The notes under the pieces were generated by a model, which saw only the letters and a program-made list of their open reading frames with translations, had not been told where the DNA came from and ran no database searches. A program made the translations under genes and the position numbers. 6,440 nt of DNA from Acidimicrobiia bacterium (lineage in GTDB: Bacteria; Actinomycetota; Acidimicrobiia; Spongiisociales; UBA5794), in contig JABDMN010000037.1 in the NCBI GenBank assembly GCA_013001485.1, positions 1-6,440 on the forward strand. The letters are read 5' to 3'. Numbering within the stretch: position 1 is the stretch's first letter; each line of letters starts with the position of its first letter. Positions 1 through 5,567 of the stretch are shown here, piece by piece.

Positions 1-981
1 GTGACGAAGGTTGCCGTTTGCCACGAGGTCACCGACGCCGTGCTCGAGGCGCTGGCATCAGAGGCGCTTGCGGCAGACCCCGTCGATCTCGTCGTTGCCT
101 ACCACCCGCTGCTCTTCAAAGAGACCCGGTCGTTAGTGGCTTCGTCACGGCCATCCGGCCGCGCCTTCCGTCTGGTTCGGGACGGCATCGCGCTTGCGGT
201 CGTACACACCGCATTCGACGTTGCGAGTGGAGGCATGGCCGACGCCTTGGCCGCCGAGCTCGGGATGGGCGATGTTCGCTCCTTTGGGCCTCTGTGGGGG
301 TCCGAACGAGCCAAGGTCGTCACCTTCGTTCCTGAGTCGTTTGCCGACGACGTCGCCGACGCCATGGCCGGCGCCGGTGCCGGCACGATCGGTGAGTACG
401 CCGCCTGTTCGTTTCGCGTCGCCGGCACAGGCACGTTCATCCCGGGGCCCAACGCGTCGCCGACGATGGGGGAGACCGGGGTGTTCAATCGCGAGCCCGA
501 GGTTCGGATTGAGATGGTCGCCGCTGCCGGCAAGGTCGACGCCGTCGCAGCTGCCCTGATCGCAGCCCATCCCTACGAGGAACCTGCATTCGACGTGTAC
601 GACCGTCGTGGCGAAGCGGGCATGATCGGCCGGGTCGGTCGACTCGACACAACAGTGGATGAGCTGGCTGCTGTCGTGGGTGATCGGCTGGGTGGCGCTG
701 TCCGGGTCGCCGGGTCCGGTCACGTCGAATCGGTGGCAGTGATCCCGGGCAGTGGGTCGGCGTTCATCGGGTCGGCGGCGCCGATTGCTGACGTCCTCGT
801 CACCGGTGATGTTGGACATCACCGGGCGCGAGACGCGGTTTCCCGCGGGCTGGCCATCATCGATCCGGGCCATGCCGAGACCGAACAGCCGGGCATGAGA
901 GCGCTGTACGCTGCCGTCTCCACCATGACCGAAACCATTGACTTCACCGCAATCGATCCATCGCCGTGGAGGCGCGCCTGA
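1..981 (+). CDS. Nif3-like dinuclear metal-centre protein with internal PII-like (YqfO) domain, 5'-partial
   Basis: A member of the Nif3/YbgI/YqfO (DUF34) family, hexameric proteins that bind two metal ions; the physiological reaction is not firmly established. Numbered from base 1, the visible landmarks are AYHPLLFK (residues 33-40), HTAFD (69-73), GDVGHH (269-274) and GHAETE (290-295); His291 and Glu295 match the C-terminal H-x3-E metal ligands and Asp73 the central one. Residues about 105-200 form the inserted PII/CutA-like domain of the long YqfO form, with the signatures GTFIPG, NASPTMGETG and AHPYEEPAFDVY. Family members normally carry roughly 40 more N-terminal residues, including a DWDN-G-L motif, so the GTG at base 1 is probably an internal Val codon and the gene starts outside the window. 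The first His of the usual HHP motif is Tyr34. The stop overlaps the next start by one base; the same Nif3/zinc-ribbon pair occurs in mycobacteria (Rv2230c/Rv2229c). Family call is firm; function is not. Confidence 0.93.
   Translation: MTKVAVCHEVTDAVLEALASEALAADPVDLVVAYHPLLFKETRSLVASSRPSGRAFRLVRDGIALAVVHTAFDVASGGMADALAAELGMGDVRSFGPLWGSERAKVVTFVPESFADDVADAMAGAGAGTIGEYAACSFRVAGTGTFIPGPNASPTMGETGVFNREPEVRIEMVAAAGKVDAVAAALIAAHPYEEPAFDVYDRRGEAGMIGRVGRLDTTVDELAAVVGDRLGGAVRVAGSGHVESVAVIPGSGSAFIGSAAPIADVLVTGDVGHHRARDAVSRGLAIIDPGHAETEQPGMRALYAAVSTMTETIDFTAIDPSPWRRA
972..972 (+). promoter_or_regulatory. Shine-Dalgarno ending here (GGAGG, 968-972), deciding the zinc-ribbon start
   Basis: GGAGG at 968-972 lies 8 nt before ATG 981, inside the 3' end of the Nif3 gene. 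It favours ATG 981 over the in-frame GTG at 966, which has no upstream purine-rich site and would overlap the SD itself. Confidence 0.7.
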
Positions 982-1694
982 TGCTGAGCCCGACCGGGCT
1001 GGCTGATCTCCTGGATCTCCAGGCAGAAGACTCCGACATCGATCGGCTTCTCCACCAGCGAGAGTCGTTGCCGGAGCTGGAGCGCTACAAGCAGGCGCAC
1101 GCTGCCGTCGACAAGATCGAGAAGCGTCATAGCGAGGCGGCCATCGCGATGGCTGAGACCGCTCGCACACTCGACAAGACAAGTGGCGAGATGGAGCTGG
1201 CCGAGATCAAGCTGGGTCAGGAAGAGAACCGGCTCTTTGCCGGCGGCATGTCCGCCCGGGAGACCGAGCACATGCGCGACGAGGTCGCGATGCTCCGGCG
1301 CAACATCGGCACGATGGAGGACGAGGTCCTGGCGTTGATGGAGAGTCGTGAAGCCCAGGAAAAGGCCCTCGAGGAACTCGGAGCGGAACGTGACGAGGCG
1401 GCAGCTTCGAAGGCCGAGCTGGAGGCCGAGATCAAGAAGCAGTGGAAGTCGATCGACGACGACATCGCCAAGCACGAGGGTCGCAAGGCCGACATCGTCC
1501 CGTCGATCCCGGAGGATCTCGTCGAGCTCTACGAGGAGCTCCGCCAGGGCAAGGAGCGCACCGCAGTGGGTCGGTTGTCAGAAGACGGAACGTGCGGCGT
1601 GTGTCACCTGAAGCTCTCCAAGGCAGAGGTCGCCGAAGCCACGCGGTCCGACCCGCCACGTTGTCTCCACTGCCGCCGGATCCTCGTTCCCTGA
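981..1694 (+). CDS. Coiled-coil C4 zinc-ribbon protein (Rv2229c-like, zf-RING_7/DUF164 family)
   Basis: A 237-residue protein with a long charged helical region (about residues 15-185, rich in Glu, Lys, Arg, Ala and Leu with coiled-coil spacing) followed by a C-terminal C4 zinc ribbon: C205-x2-C208 (CGVC) and C228-x2-C231 (CLHC), ending a few residues later. This is the architecture of the bacterial zinc-ribbon family that includes mycobacterial Rv2229c and chlamydial CT398; proposed roles are nucleic-acid or protein binding, but no enzymatic activity is established. The start is ATG 981, which overlaps the Nif3 stop as TGATG and has GGAGG 8 nt upstream; GTG 966 would add five residues without an SD. 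The overlap implies translational coupling with Nif3. All four cysteines are intact and the length is typical. Family assignment is strong; the molecular role remains open. Confidence 0.9.
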   Translation: MLSPTGLADLLDLQAEDSDIDRLLHQRESLPELERYKQAHAAVDKIEKRHSEAAIAMAETARTLDKTSGEMELAEIKLGQEENRLFAGGMSARETEHMRDEVAMLRRNIGTMEDEVLALMESREAQEKALEELGAERDEAAASKAELEAEIKKQWKSIDDDIAKHEGRKADIVPSIPEDLVELYEELRQGKERTAVGRLSEDGTCGVCHLKLSKAEVAEATRSDPPRCLHCRRILVP

Positions 1695-2240
1695 GTGCTG
1701 TTCTGGCACGTCGGCGCAACGATCCTTCTCGCCCGGTACACCTTCCGTGACGAGCGTATGGACCTGCGCACCCTGGCATTTGGGGCGGTCGTAGCCGACC
1801 TCATCGACACCCCAATCGGCTTCGCAACCTTCGCCGAGGGCGGCAGCATCCTGCTGGTCGCCCACTCGCTTCTCTTCGCCGTTGTCGTGATGACGGTCGT
1901 CGTCCTGATCACACGACGCGGTCGACCTCGGCGGCGCTGGATGGCGATCCCGGTGGCGATGCTCATGCACCTGATGCTCGATGGAATGTGGTCACATCCC
2001 GAGACCCTGTTGTGGCCCTTCTTCGGTTTTGACTTCGCCCAGTCGGGATTTGAGACGGCAGGCTCATACCTCGAGGCGATCCTCACCGATCCCTGGCGAT
2101 GGGTGGGTGAGGGCTTGGGACTCGCCTACCTCGTCTATCTGTGGCGGGCTGCCGGGCTATCGGATCGAGGCACCCGAGCGGACTTCGCCCGCACCGGCAT
2201 CATTCATGTGCCGATCGGCGTGTCCGATTCGCCATCCTGA
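1695..2240 (+). CDS. YdjM-like membrane protein (putative metal-dependent hydrolase family)
   Basis: A 181-residue protein with about four hydrophobic segments (roughly residues 26-45, 52-73, 83-98 and 142-152, the last weak). It carries the conserved polar pattern of the YdjM/DUF457 family of membrane-bound, metal-hydrolase-like proteins: His5 (FWHVG), Asp35 and Asp38 (ADLID), His57 (AHSL), His92 and Asp96 (MHLMLD), His101 (SHPE), then LWPFFG (106-111). The family resembles membrane-embedded hydrolases, but a substrate is not known. The start is GTG 1695, immediately after the zinc-ribbon stop. It has no strong SD, but it keeps the N-terminal FWHVG motif; the alternative ATG 1758 would remove His5. 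Re-initiation after the upstream stop is a likely mode of translation. The last 41 bases overlap the convergent TauE/SafE gene, so the tail after about residue 155 may be poorly conserved. Confidence 0.75.
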   Translation: MLFWHVGATILLARYTFRDERMDLRTLAFGAVVADLIDTPIGFATFAEGGSILLVAHSLLFAVVVMTVVVLITRRGRPRRRWMAIPVAMLMHLMLDGMWSHPETLLWPFFGFDFAQSGFETAGSYLEAILTDPWRWVGEGLGLAYLVYLWRAAGLSDRGTRADFARTGIIHVPIGVSDSPS

Positions 2241-2574
2241 TAGCCAACAGAGCGAGGAACGCAGCGAAGAGCCGCCGAAGAGCCGAAGGATCGATTGCGA
2301 GCGCCAATTGTGACCCCAGGACCCCGCCGAACGCTCCGGTGATCGCCAGCGGCCATACGGTCTTCCAGTCGACGCGCCCGCGACGATGGTGGGTGGCCGC
2401 CGCAACGGCGACCGTTGCCACGATGACGACCAGCGAGGTTCCCTGAGCCGCTTGCTGCTCGAACTCGAAGAGGATGGCCAGGGCGGGGACGAAGATCACA
2501 CCGCCGCCGATCCCGAGCATTGAAGCGGCCGCTCCGGCGACGAGGCCGAGGACAACGAAGCCGAGGATCTCCAT
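2200..2574 (-). CDS. TauE/SafE-family permease, half-length subunit B
   Basis: A 124-residue membrane protein matching one repeat of the TauE/SafE (DUF81) family, transporters associated with export or uptake of sulfite, sulfoacetate and other organosulfur anions. The repeat signature GIGGG-x4-VP is at residues 21-30, followed by QGTSLVVIVAT and the GR-VDW...LAITGAFGGVLGSQLA segment; hydrophobic stretches lie at about 3-20, 24-38, 47-60, 74-92 and 97-111. Full-length members have about 250 residues and two such repeats, so this is half a transporter. The start ATG (2574-2572) overlaps the stop of the upstream half gene by one base, giving TGATG and probable translational coupling. The other half most likely supplies the partner domain. 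The 3' end runs 41 bases into the convergent YdjM-like gene. Substrate cannot be read from the sequence. Confidence 0.85.
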   Translation of the reverse strand: MEILGFVVLGLVAGAAASMLGIGGGVIFVPALAILFEFEQQAAQGTSLVVIVATVAVAAATHHRRGRVDWKTVWPLAITGAFGGVLGSQLALAIDPSALRRLFAAFLALLAIRMANRTRRSAHE

Positions 2575-2930
2575 CAGATCGCCATCCTCACCGCGGCGAC
2601 CAGCAGAATCACCACGAATGCCCGGCTCAGCCAGATCACCGGCACGTGCTCGATGAACCGGGCACCCAGCCAGGCACCGACCACGCTGCCCATTGCGATG
2701 GCACCTGCCGCGCTCCAGTTCACGGCATCACCAAGAGCGAAGCTGGCAGCCCCGGCCGTGGCAGAAAAGATGATTGTGGCGACCGACGTTCCGCTGGCCC
2801 GAGTCTGGGCGAATCCGAGCAGAAGCACCAGACCGGGAACGATGACGACACCACCACCGATGCCGAACAGCCCGGCGACGAACCCGGCAAAGAGTCCGAG
2901 CATGAGAGTGGCGGCGGGGCGGTTGGACAC
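2574..2930 (-). CDS. TauE/SafE-family permease, half-length subunit A
   Basis: A 118-residue membrane protein, if started at GTG 2930, again matching one TauE/SafE repeat: GIGGG-x4-VP at residues 23-32, ASGTSVATIIFSATAG, a VNW...AIAMGSVVGAWLGARF segment, and an ending in AAVRMA, the position where subunit B also reaches LLAIRMA. The two proteins are thus parallel repeat units rather than one gene broken by a frameshift. The reading frame stays open upstream to 3131, but that extension is Pro/Ser/Arg-rich, antisense to the lipoprotein gene and unlike the family. GTG 2930 has no SD but sits 8 nt after a TAGCAT -10-like hexamer, suggesting a leaderless start; ATG 2903 (MLGLFAGF) is the alternative and gives 109 residues. 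It is coupled to subunit B by a 1-nt overlap. Substrate unknown. Confidence 0.83.
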   Translation of the reverse strand: MSNRPAATLMLGLFAGFVAGLFGIGGGVVIVPGLVLLLGFAQTRASGTSVATIIFSATAGAASFALGDAVNWSAAGAIAMGSVVGAWLGARFIEHVPVIWLSRAFVVILLVAAVRMAI

Positions 2931-2938
2931 GTCTGTCG

Positions 2939-2944
2939 ATGCTA
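2939..2944 (-). promoter_or_regulatory. Putative -10 hexamer (TAGCAT) for the TauE/SafE pair
   Basis: Read on the minus strand, TAGCAT fits the actinobacterial TANNNT -10 pattern and ends 8 nt before GTG 2930, which has no SD. No convincing -35 is visible. The fit is the weakest of the three leaderless candidates in this window. Confidence 0.4.
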
Positions 2945-3005
2945 GGAACTTCGGGACCCTCTTGAGATGCGCTGGCGGCGGCCACGAATCGGTCGGCCCC
3001 CGGGC

Positions 3006-3011
3006 TAGGTT
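3006..3011 (+). promoter_or_regulatory. Putative -10 hexamer (TAGGTT) for a leaderless lipoprotein transcript
   Basis: TAGGTT lies 7 nt before ATG 3019, so transcription would start at or next to the A of the start codon. No SD precedes the ATG (the spacer is CGGCCCG), which supports leaderless translation. No clear -35 is visible. Confidence 0.6.
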
Positions 3012-3018
3012 CGGCCCG

Positions 3019-3684
3019 ATGCGTGCGGTGGCGGCGATCCTTCTCGGTGTGGTTCTCCTTGGTGCCTGCTCTGACGGCACCCCTGAGGTAACGCTCCCGC
3101 CACCGGCCGAGGGCGCCGAGGAGGCGGTCACTCGCTGGCTCGATGCCGTCGGACGGGTCGACCTCGATGAGCTGCGGGTCGTCGTCGAGCCCCGCGGGGT
3201 TGCGATCTTGCTTGGCCTGGAGAACCGACTGGACGGGTCGGAGATGCTGGCGCTGATCGATCAAGGTGTCCCTGAGGAGACCCTCCAGTCGTACTGGTCC
3301 TCCTTCCGGGCAGACTTCGAGGCGTTCGCTCTGGATGGCATCGCCACCATCGATCTCGGAACGGCCTTCCCATTCACGGTGCGTGATCAGCTCTTCGCTG
3401 CCGTCCCGGCAACGGGCGCCGAGGGAGGTACCACCGAGATCATCGCTGCCGAGGTGAACGGTTACTGGCGAGTCGACTTCATGGCGACCTTTGGGCCGGG
3501 GTTTGTTCGGGCCCTCGGGTCGTTCTTCGCCGACGACACCGCGGTTGTGCGCTCGATAGCCGCGATGGTCAACGTGCCGCTTCGTGCCGGGATGTCAAGA
3601 GAGCCGGGAGACGAGATCACAGACGAGTTGGCCGCTGAGATCGACGTGTTGCTCGTTCGTCTCGACGACCTGGTCAACCAGTAG
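3019..3684 (+). CDS. Small secreted lipoprotein, possibly NTF2-like fold
   Basis: A 221-residue predicted lipoprotein. The N-terminus MRAVAAILLGVVLLGAC is a short lipoprotein signal peptide with a lipobox L14-G15-A16-C17; Cys17 would be lipidated and anchored to the outer face of the membrane. The mature part begins with an acidic, Pro-rich linker and then EEAVTRWLDAVGRVDLDEL (about residues 34-52). A GYWRVDFMATFGPGF segment (about 150-164) follows later. Helix-then-sheet order of this kind resembles NTF2/SnoaL-like lipoproteins, but I recognise no specific family. The frame is open upstream to 2653, but that part is antisense to the permease genes; ATG 3019 is chosen because of the signal peptide and the TAGGTT hexamer 7 nt upstream. 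Its last 11 bases overlap the convergent F420-oxidoreductase gene. Lipoprotein call is strong; function unknown. Confidence 0.85.
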   Translation: MRAVAAILLGVVLLGACSDGTPEVTLPPPAEGAEEAVTRWLDAVGRVDLDELRVVVEPRGVAILLGLENRLDGSEMLALIDQGVPEETLQSYWSSFRADFEAFALDGIATIDLGTAFPFTVRDQLFAAVPATGAEGGTTEIIAAEVNGYWRVDFMATFGPGFVRALGSFFADDTAVVRSIAAMVNVPLRAGMSREPGDEITDELAAEIDVLLVRLDDLVNQ

Positions 3685-4666
3685 CGAGGTCGCGCAGGCG
3701 GGGCAGCACCTCGGCGCCGAGCATTGCGATCGTGGACTCCTGGTCGATCGAGGTGGTCTGGATGGCGACGACCTCAGCACCAATCTCCTCGACCAGAGGT
3801 CGATACGCCTCCACGTAGTCGTCGGGGCCTTTCACGATCGTGTACCGGCCGAGGATCTCCGAGCGATCCATCTCGTCGGCAGTAGCACGCAGCTCAGCCG
3901 GGTCGACGGCCTCGAGCCGGCCTGGCGCTCGCAAGCCGCGCCACGCTCCGAGTGTGGTCCAGGCCTCTTCATCTGTGTCGGCCAGGATTGTCCATCGACT
4001 GGCCAGGATCCGCGGGTCGGGCCGACCGGCTTCGGCCGCGGCGGCTCGGGCCGGGTCGATGACGCGTTCCATGGTGTCAGCGGGCACTTTCACCGAAGTG
4101 ATGATCCCCTCACCGAGCCGAGCGGCCAGCGACGCCGACTTGGGCCCACCGGCAGCCATCCAAATGGGGACATCGCCGATGGGGGGGCTGTAGAGCTTGG
4201 CCCGATCGGTCTTGTAGTACTCGCCGTCGTATGTCAGCTTTTCGCCATCGAGGAGACGCCGCATGATCTCGAGCGCTTCGGTCATGCGGGCCGCTCGTTC
4301 GGCGTACTTGGGGAATGGATACCCGAGGGGTCCCTCGTTGATGTTCTCTCCGGTGCCTACCCCGAGGTGGAACCGGCCACCGGTCAGGCGATCCAGAGTC
4401 GCCGAGGCCTGAGCTACCAGAGCCGGGTGGTATCGGAACAGGGGAGTTGTGACGCCGGTCGCGATCTCGACTCGATTGGTGACCTGGGCCATTGCCCCGA
4501 TGGTGGAGAACGCAAACCCCGATGCTGAGTGGTCATCGACCCAGGGGTGGAAATGCTCCGACACCAGGAGGAAGTCGAACCCCGCTTCCTCGGCAAGCCG
4601 GGCGTGGCGGACCAAGTCTTCGGGCTGGAACTGTTCGTGACCGCAGAAGTAGGCGAGTTTGACCAT
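3674..4666 (-). CDS. F420-dependent luciferase-like oxidoreductase, FGD (glucose-6-phosphate dehydrogenase)-like
   Basis: A 330-residue TIM-barrel protein of the luciferase-like monooxygenase superfamily, F420-dependent branch, which transfers hydride between a substrate and the deazaflavin F420 in the cytoplasm. From memory of mycobacterial FGD1, a hand alignment places His38 and Trp42 (SEHFHPW) on its active-site His40 and Trp44, and Glu107 (GVGTGENINE) on Glu109; AAGGP (171-175) also aligns. The FGD1 phosphate-binding residues Lys198, Lys259 and Arg283 align with Lys193, Arg250 and Arg274, so a phosphorylated substrate is plausible, though identity is moderate and other F420 dehydrogenases cannot be excluded. 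ATG 4666 gives the canonical N-terminus and follows a TAGGGT hexamer by 6 nt with no SD. The gene is monocistronic, divergent from the aquaporin and convergent (11-nt overlap) with the lipoprotein. A run of seven G on the plus strand (4181-4187) lies inside it without disrupting the frame. Confidence 0.9.
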   Translation of the reverse strand: MVKLAYFCGHEQFQPEDLVRHARLAEEAGFDFLLVSEHFHPWVDDHSASGFAFSTIGAMAQVTNRVEIATGVTTPLFRYHPALVAQASATLDRLTGGRFHLGVGTGENINEGPLGYPFPKYAERAARMTEALEIMRRLLDGEKLTYDGEYYKTDRAKLYSPPIGDVPIWMAAGGPKSASLAARLGEGIITSVKVPADTMERVIDPARAAAAEAGRPDPRILASRWTILADTDEEAWTTLGAWRGLRAPGRLEAVDPAELRATADEMDRSEILGRYTIVKGPDDYVEAYRPLVEEIGAEVVAIQTTSIDQESTIAMLGAEVLPRLRDLATG

Positions 4667-4672
4667 TGGGCG

Positions 4673-4678
4673 ACCCTA
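4673..4678 (-). promoter_or_regulatory. Putative -10 hexamer (TAGGGT) for the F420 oxidoreductase, leaderless
   Basis: On the minus strand TAGGGT ends 6 nt before ATG 4666. A second copy, TAGGGC, sits directly upstream (4679-4684), so the site reads as two adjacent TAGGG hexamers. No SD precedes the start codon, as expected for a leaderless message. Confidence 0.6.
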
Positions 4679-4750
4679 GCCCTAGCCCGAAATCCACCGG
4701 AAACTCCTGTCGGTGCTGCAGAGTCATGGCTCACGGAGTCAGCAAGCTCG

Positions 4751-4758
4751 AGGAGGAG
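4751..4758 (+). promoter_or_regulatory. Strong Shine-Dalgarno (AGGAGGAG) of the aquaporin gene
   Basis: The AGGAGGAG sequence ends 7 nt before ATG 4766 and decides that start over ATG 4772 (13 nt away) and over the open but unrelated upstream frame. It contrasts with the divergent oxidoreductase gene, which has no SD. I could not identify a convincing promoter for this gene in 4667-4750. Confidence 0.75.
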
Positions 4759-4765
4759 CGTCCAC

Positions 4766-5455
4766 ATGTCCATGGGTGTCCGCAGGACCCTGGCCGAGTT
4801 CCTCGGCACGTTCATCCTTGTCTTTGTCGGCGGGCTGGCGATCCTGTCGGCCGCCGCCGTTGGAGGCGATGGCAGTCTCGTAGTGATTGCGTTCGGTTGG
4901 GGCCTTGCCCTGTTGGCTGCGCTGTACGCGGTCGGTGAGATCTCGGGCGGCCACTTCAACCCCGCCGTCACGCTCGGCGCCCTCTTCGACAACCGCGTCG
5001 ACATGACAACCCTGATCTCCTACTGGGCTGCCCAATCGGGCGGCGCCGTCGTCGCCGGGTTTCTCCTCCTGCTCGCGTCCAGCCAGGAGCAGGTGGCCGA
5101 GATGGCGACTGTGCCGCTGGGAGCCGGGACGACGTCGGCATTCTTCATAGAGCTCGCCCTGACAGCCGTGTTCGTGATGGTGATCCTCAAGGTCACGACC
5201 TCAGAGGAGTTCGGGAGCTCGGCGCTCGTGGCGATCTCGCTGACCCTGGTGGGCATCAACTTCGCCGCGTCCCCGCTGACCGGTGCATCCGTGAACCCTG
5301 CCCGGACGCTGGCCACGGCCATTGCCGGTGCCGAGGGCACTGATATCTGGATCTATCTGACGGCACCGTTCCTGGGAGCCATCGTCGGTTGGGCGCTCTA
5401 CAAGCTGGTCACCACCGGTGAGGTCGATGTCAGCGTGGACGAGCTCGTCGACTGA
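4766..5455 (+). CDS. Aquaporin / glycerol-facilitator (MIP) family channel
   Basis: A 229-residue, six-helix major intrinsic protein of normal length that would let water or small uncharged solutes diffuse across the cytoplasmic membrane. Both pore motifs are intact: SGGHFNPAVT (first NPA at Asn65) and GASVNPAR (second NPA at Asn177, followed by Arg180). Counting back from the NPA motifs as in E. coli AqpZ and GlpF, the aromatic/arginine filter would be Trp45 (H2), Asn165 (H5), Ala174 (LE1) and Arg180 (LE2). Trp and Ala resemble GlpF and plant NIP-type channels more than the Phe-His pair of water-selective AqpZ, so small solutes such as glycerol or metalloid acids are possible. ATG 4766 is chosen for its AGGAGGAG; ATG 4772 would remove two residues. 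The C-terminus is acidic (EVDVSVDELVD). The gene appears monocistronic, with a likely terminator downstream. Confidence 0.93.
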   Translation: MSMGVRRTLAEFLGTFILVFVGGLAILSAAAVGGDGSLVVIAFGWGLALLAALYAVGEISGGHFNPAVTLGALFDNRVDMTTLISYWAAQSGGAVVAGFLLLLASSQEQVAEMATVPLGAGTTSAFFIELALTAVFVMVILKVTTSEEFGSSALVAISLTLVGINFAASPLTGASVNPARTLATAIAGAEGTDIWIYLTAPFLGAIVGWALYKLVTTGEVDVSVDELVD

Positions 5456-5470
5456 GTCTCGTGAGACGTG

Positions 5471-5496
5471 AGGGCCCGGGTGTCGCCGGGGCCTTT
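5471..5496 (+). terminator. Likely intrinsic terminator after the aquaporin gene
   Basis: GGCCC (5473-5477) pairs with GGGCC (5489-5493), extended outward by G-T and A-T pairs and inward by two G-C pairs past a one-base bulge, and the stem is followed by TTTGT. The short T run is weak, but the position 15 nt after the stop supports the call. A smaller palindrome, GTCTC-GT-GAGAC (5456-5467), directly follows the stop codon. Confidence 0.55.
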
Positions 5497-5510
5497 GTAC
5501 GTTGGTGAAT

Positions 5511-5561
5511 CCCTCAACCGGTCGATCCAAGGCACCGATACCTGAGGAGACCGTTTGAGGG
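5511..5561 (+). repeat. Inverted repeat overlapping the response-regulator ribosome-binding site
   Basis: CCCTCAACCGG (5511-5521) and CCGTTTGAGGG (5551-5561) are reverse complements at 10 of 11 positions, separated by 29 nt. The right arm contains the GAGGG Shine-Dalgarno of the gene starting at 5568. In RNA the arms could pair and hide the ribosome-binding site; as DNA they could be an operator. Confidence 0.5.
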
Positions 5562-5563
5562 AG
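5557..5563 (+). promoter_or_regulatory. Shine-Dalgarno (GAGGGAG) of the response regulator
   Basis: GAGGGAG lies 4 nt before ATG 5568 (7 nt counted from GAGG) and favours that start over ATG 5592. A second SD-like GAGGAGA at 5544-5550 lies too far upstream (17 nt) to serve ATG 5568 well. Confidence 0.6.
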
Positions 5564-5567
5564 AACC

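Noticed and set aside
366..384. GCCGG-rich internal repeat in the Nif3 gene
   Set aside because: It encodes an Ala-Gly alternation in the loop of the PII-like insert and is explained by codon bias; imperfect and only a few units long.
145..1182. 345-codon open frame on the minus strand under Nif3 and the zinc-ribbon gene
   Set aside because: It spans two well-supported genes, is rich in Arg, Pro and Gly with no family motif, and has no plausible start signals.
2931..3131. Upstream extension of permease subunit A to an ATG at 3131
   Set aside because: The extra 67 residues are low-complexity Pro/Ser/Arg, antisense to the lipoprotein signal peptide and unlike TauE/SafE N-termini.
4181..4187. 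Run of seven G as a possible phase-variation tract in the oxidoreductase gene
   Set aside because: It is short, the frame is intact, it codes for expected residues (PP-I-G-D), and nothing suggests this housekeeping-type enzyme is phase variable.
3584..4528. Long open frame (314 codons) on the plus strand opposite the F420 oxidoreductase
   Set aside because: Composition is an antisense shadow of a GC-rich gene; no recognisable domain or SD, and the minus-strand frame has clear family motifs.
4529..4765. Upstream extension of the aquaporin frame to 4529
   Set aside because: It overlaps the 5' end of the F420 oxidoreductase on the other strand, and the strong SD at 4751-4758 fixes the start at 4766.
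5502..5530. TTGGTG with ATCCAA 17 nt downstream as a promoter for the response regulator
   Set aside because: The -35 match is partial and the -10 match is poor, and it overlaps the left arm of the inverted repeat; not enough to annotate.
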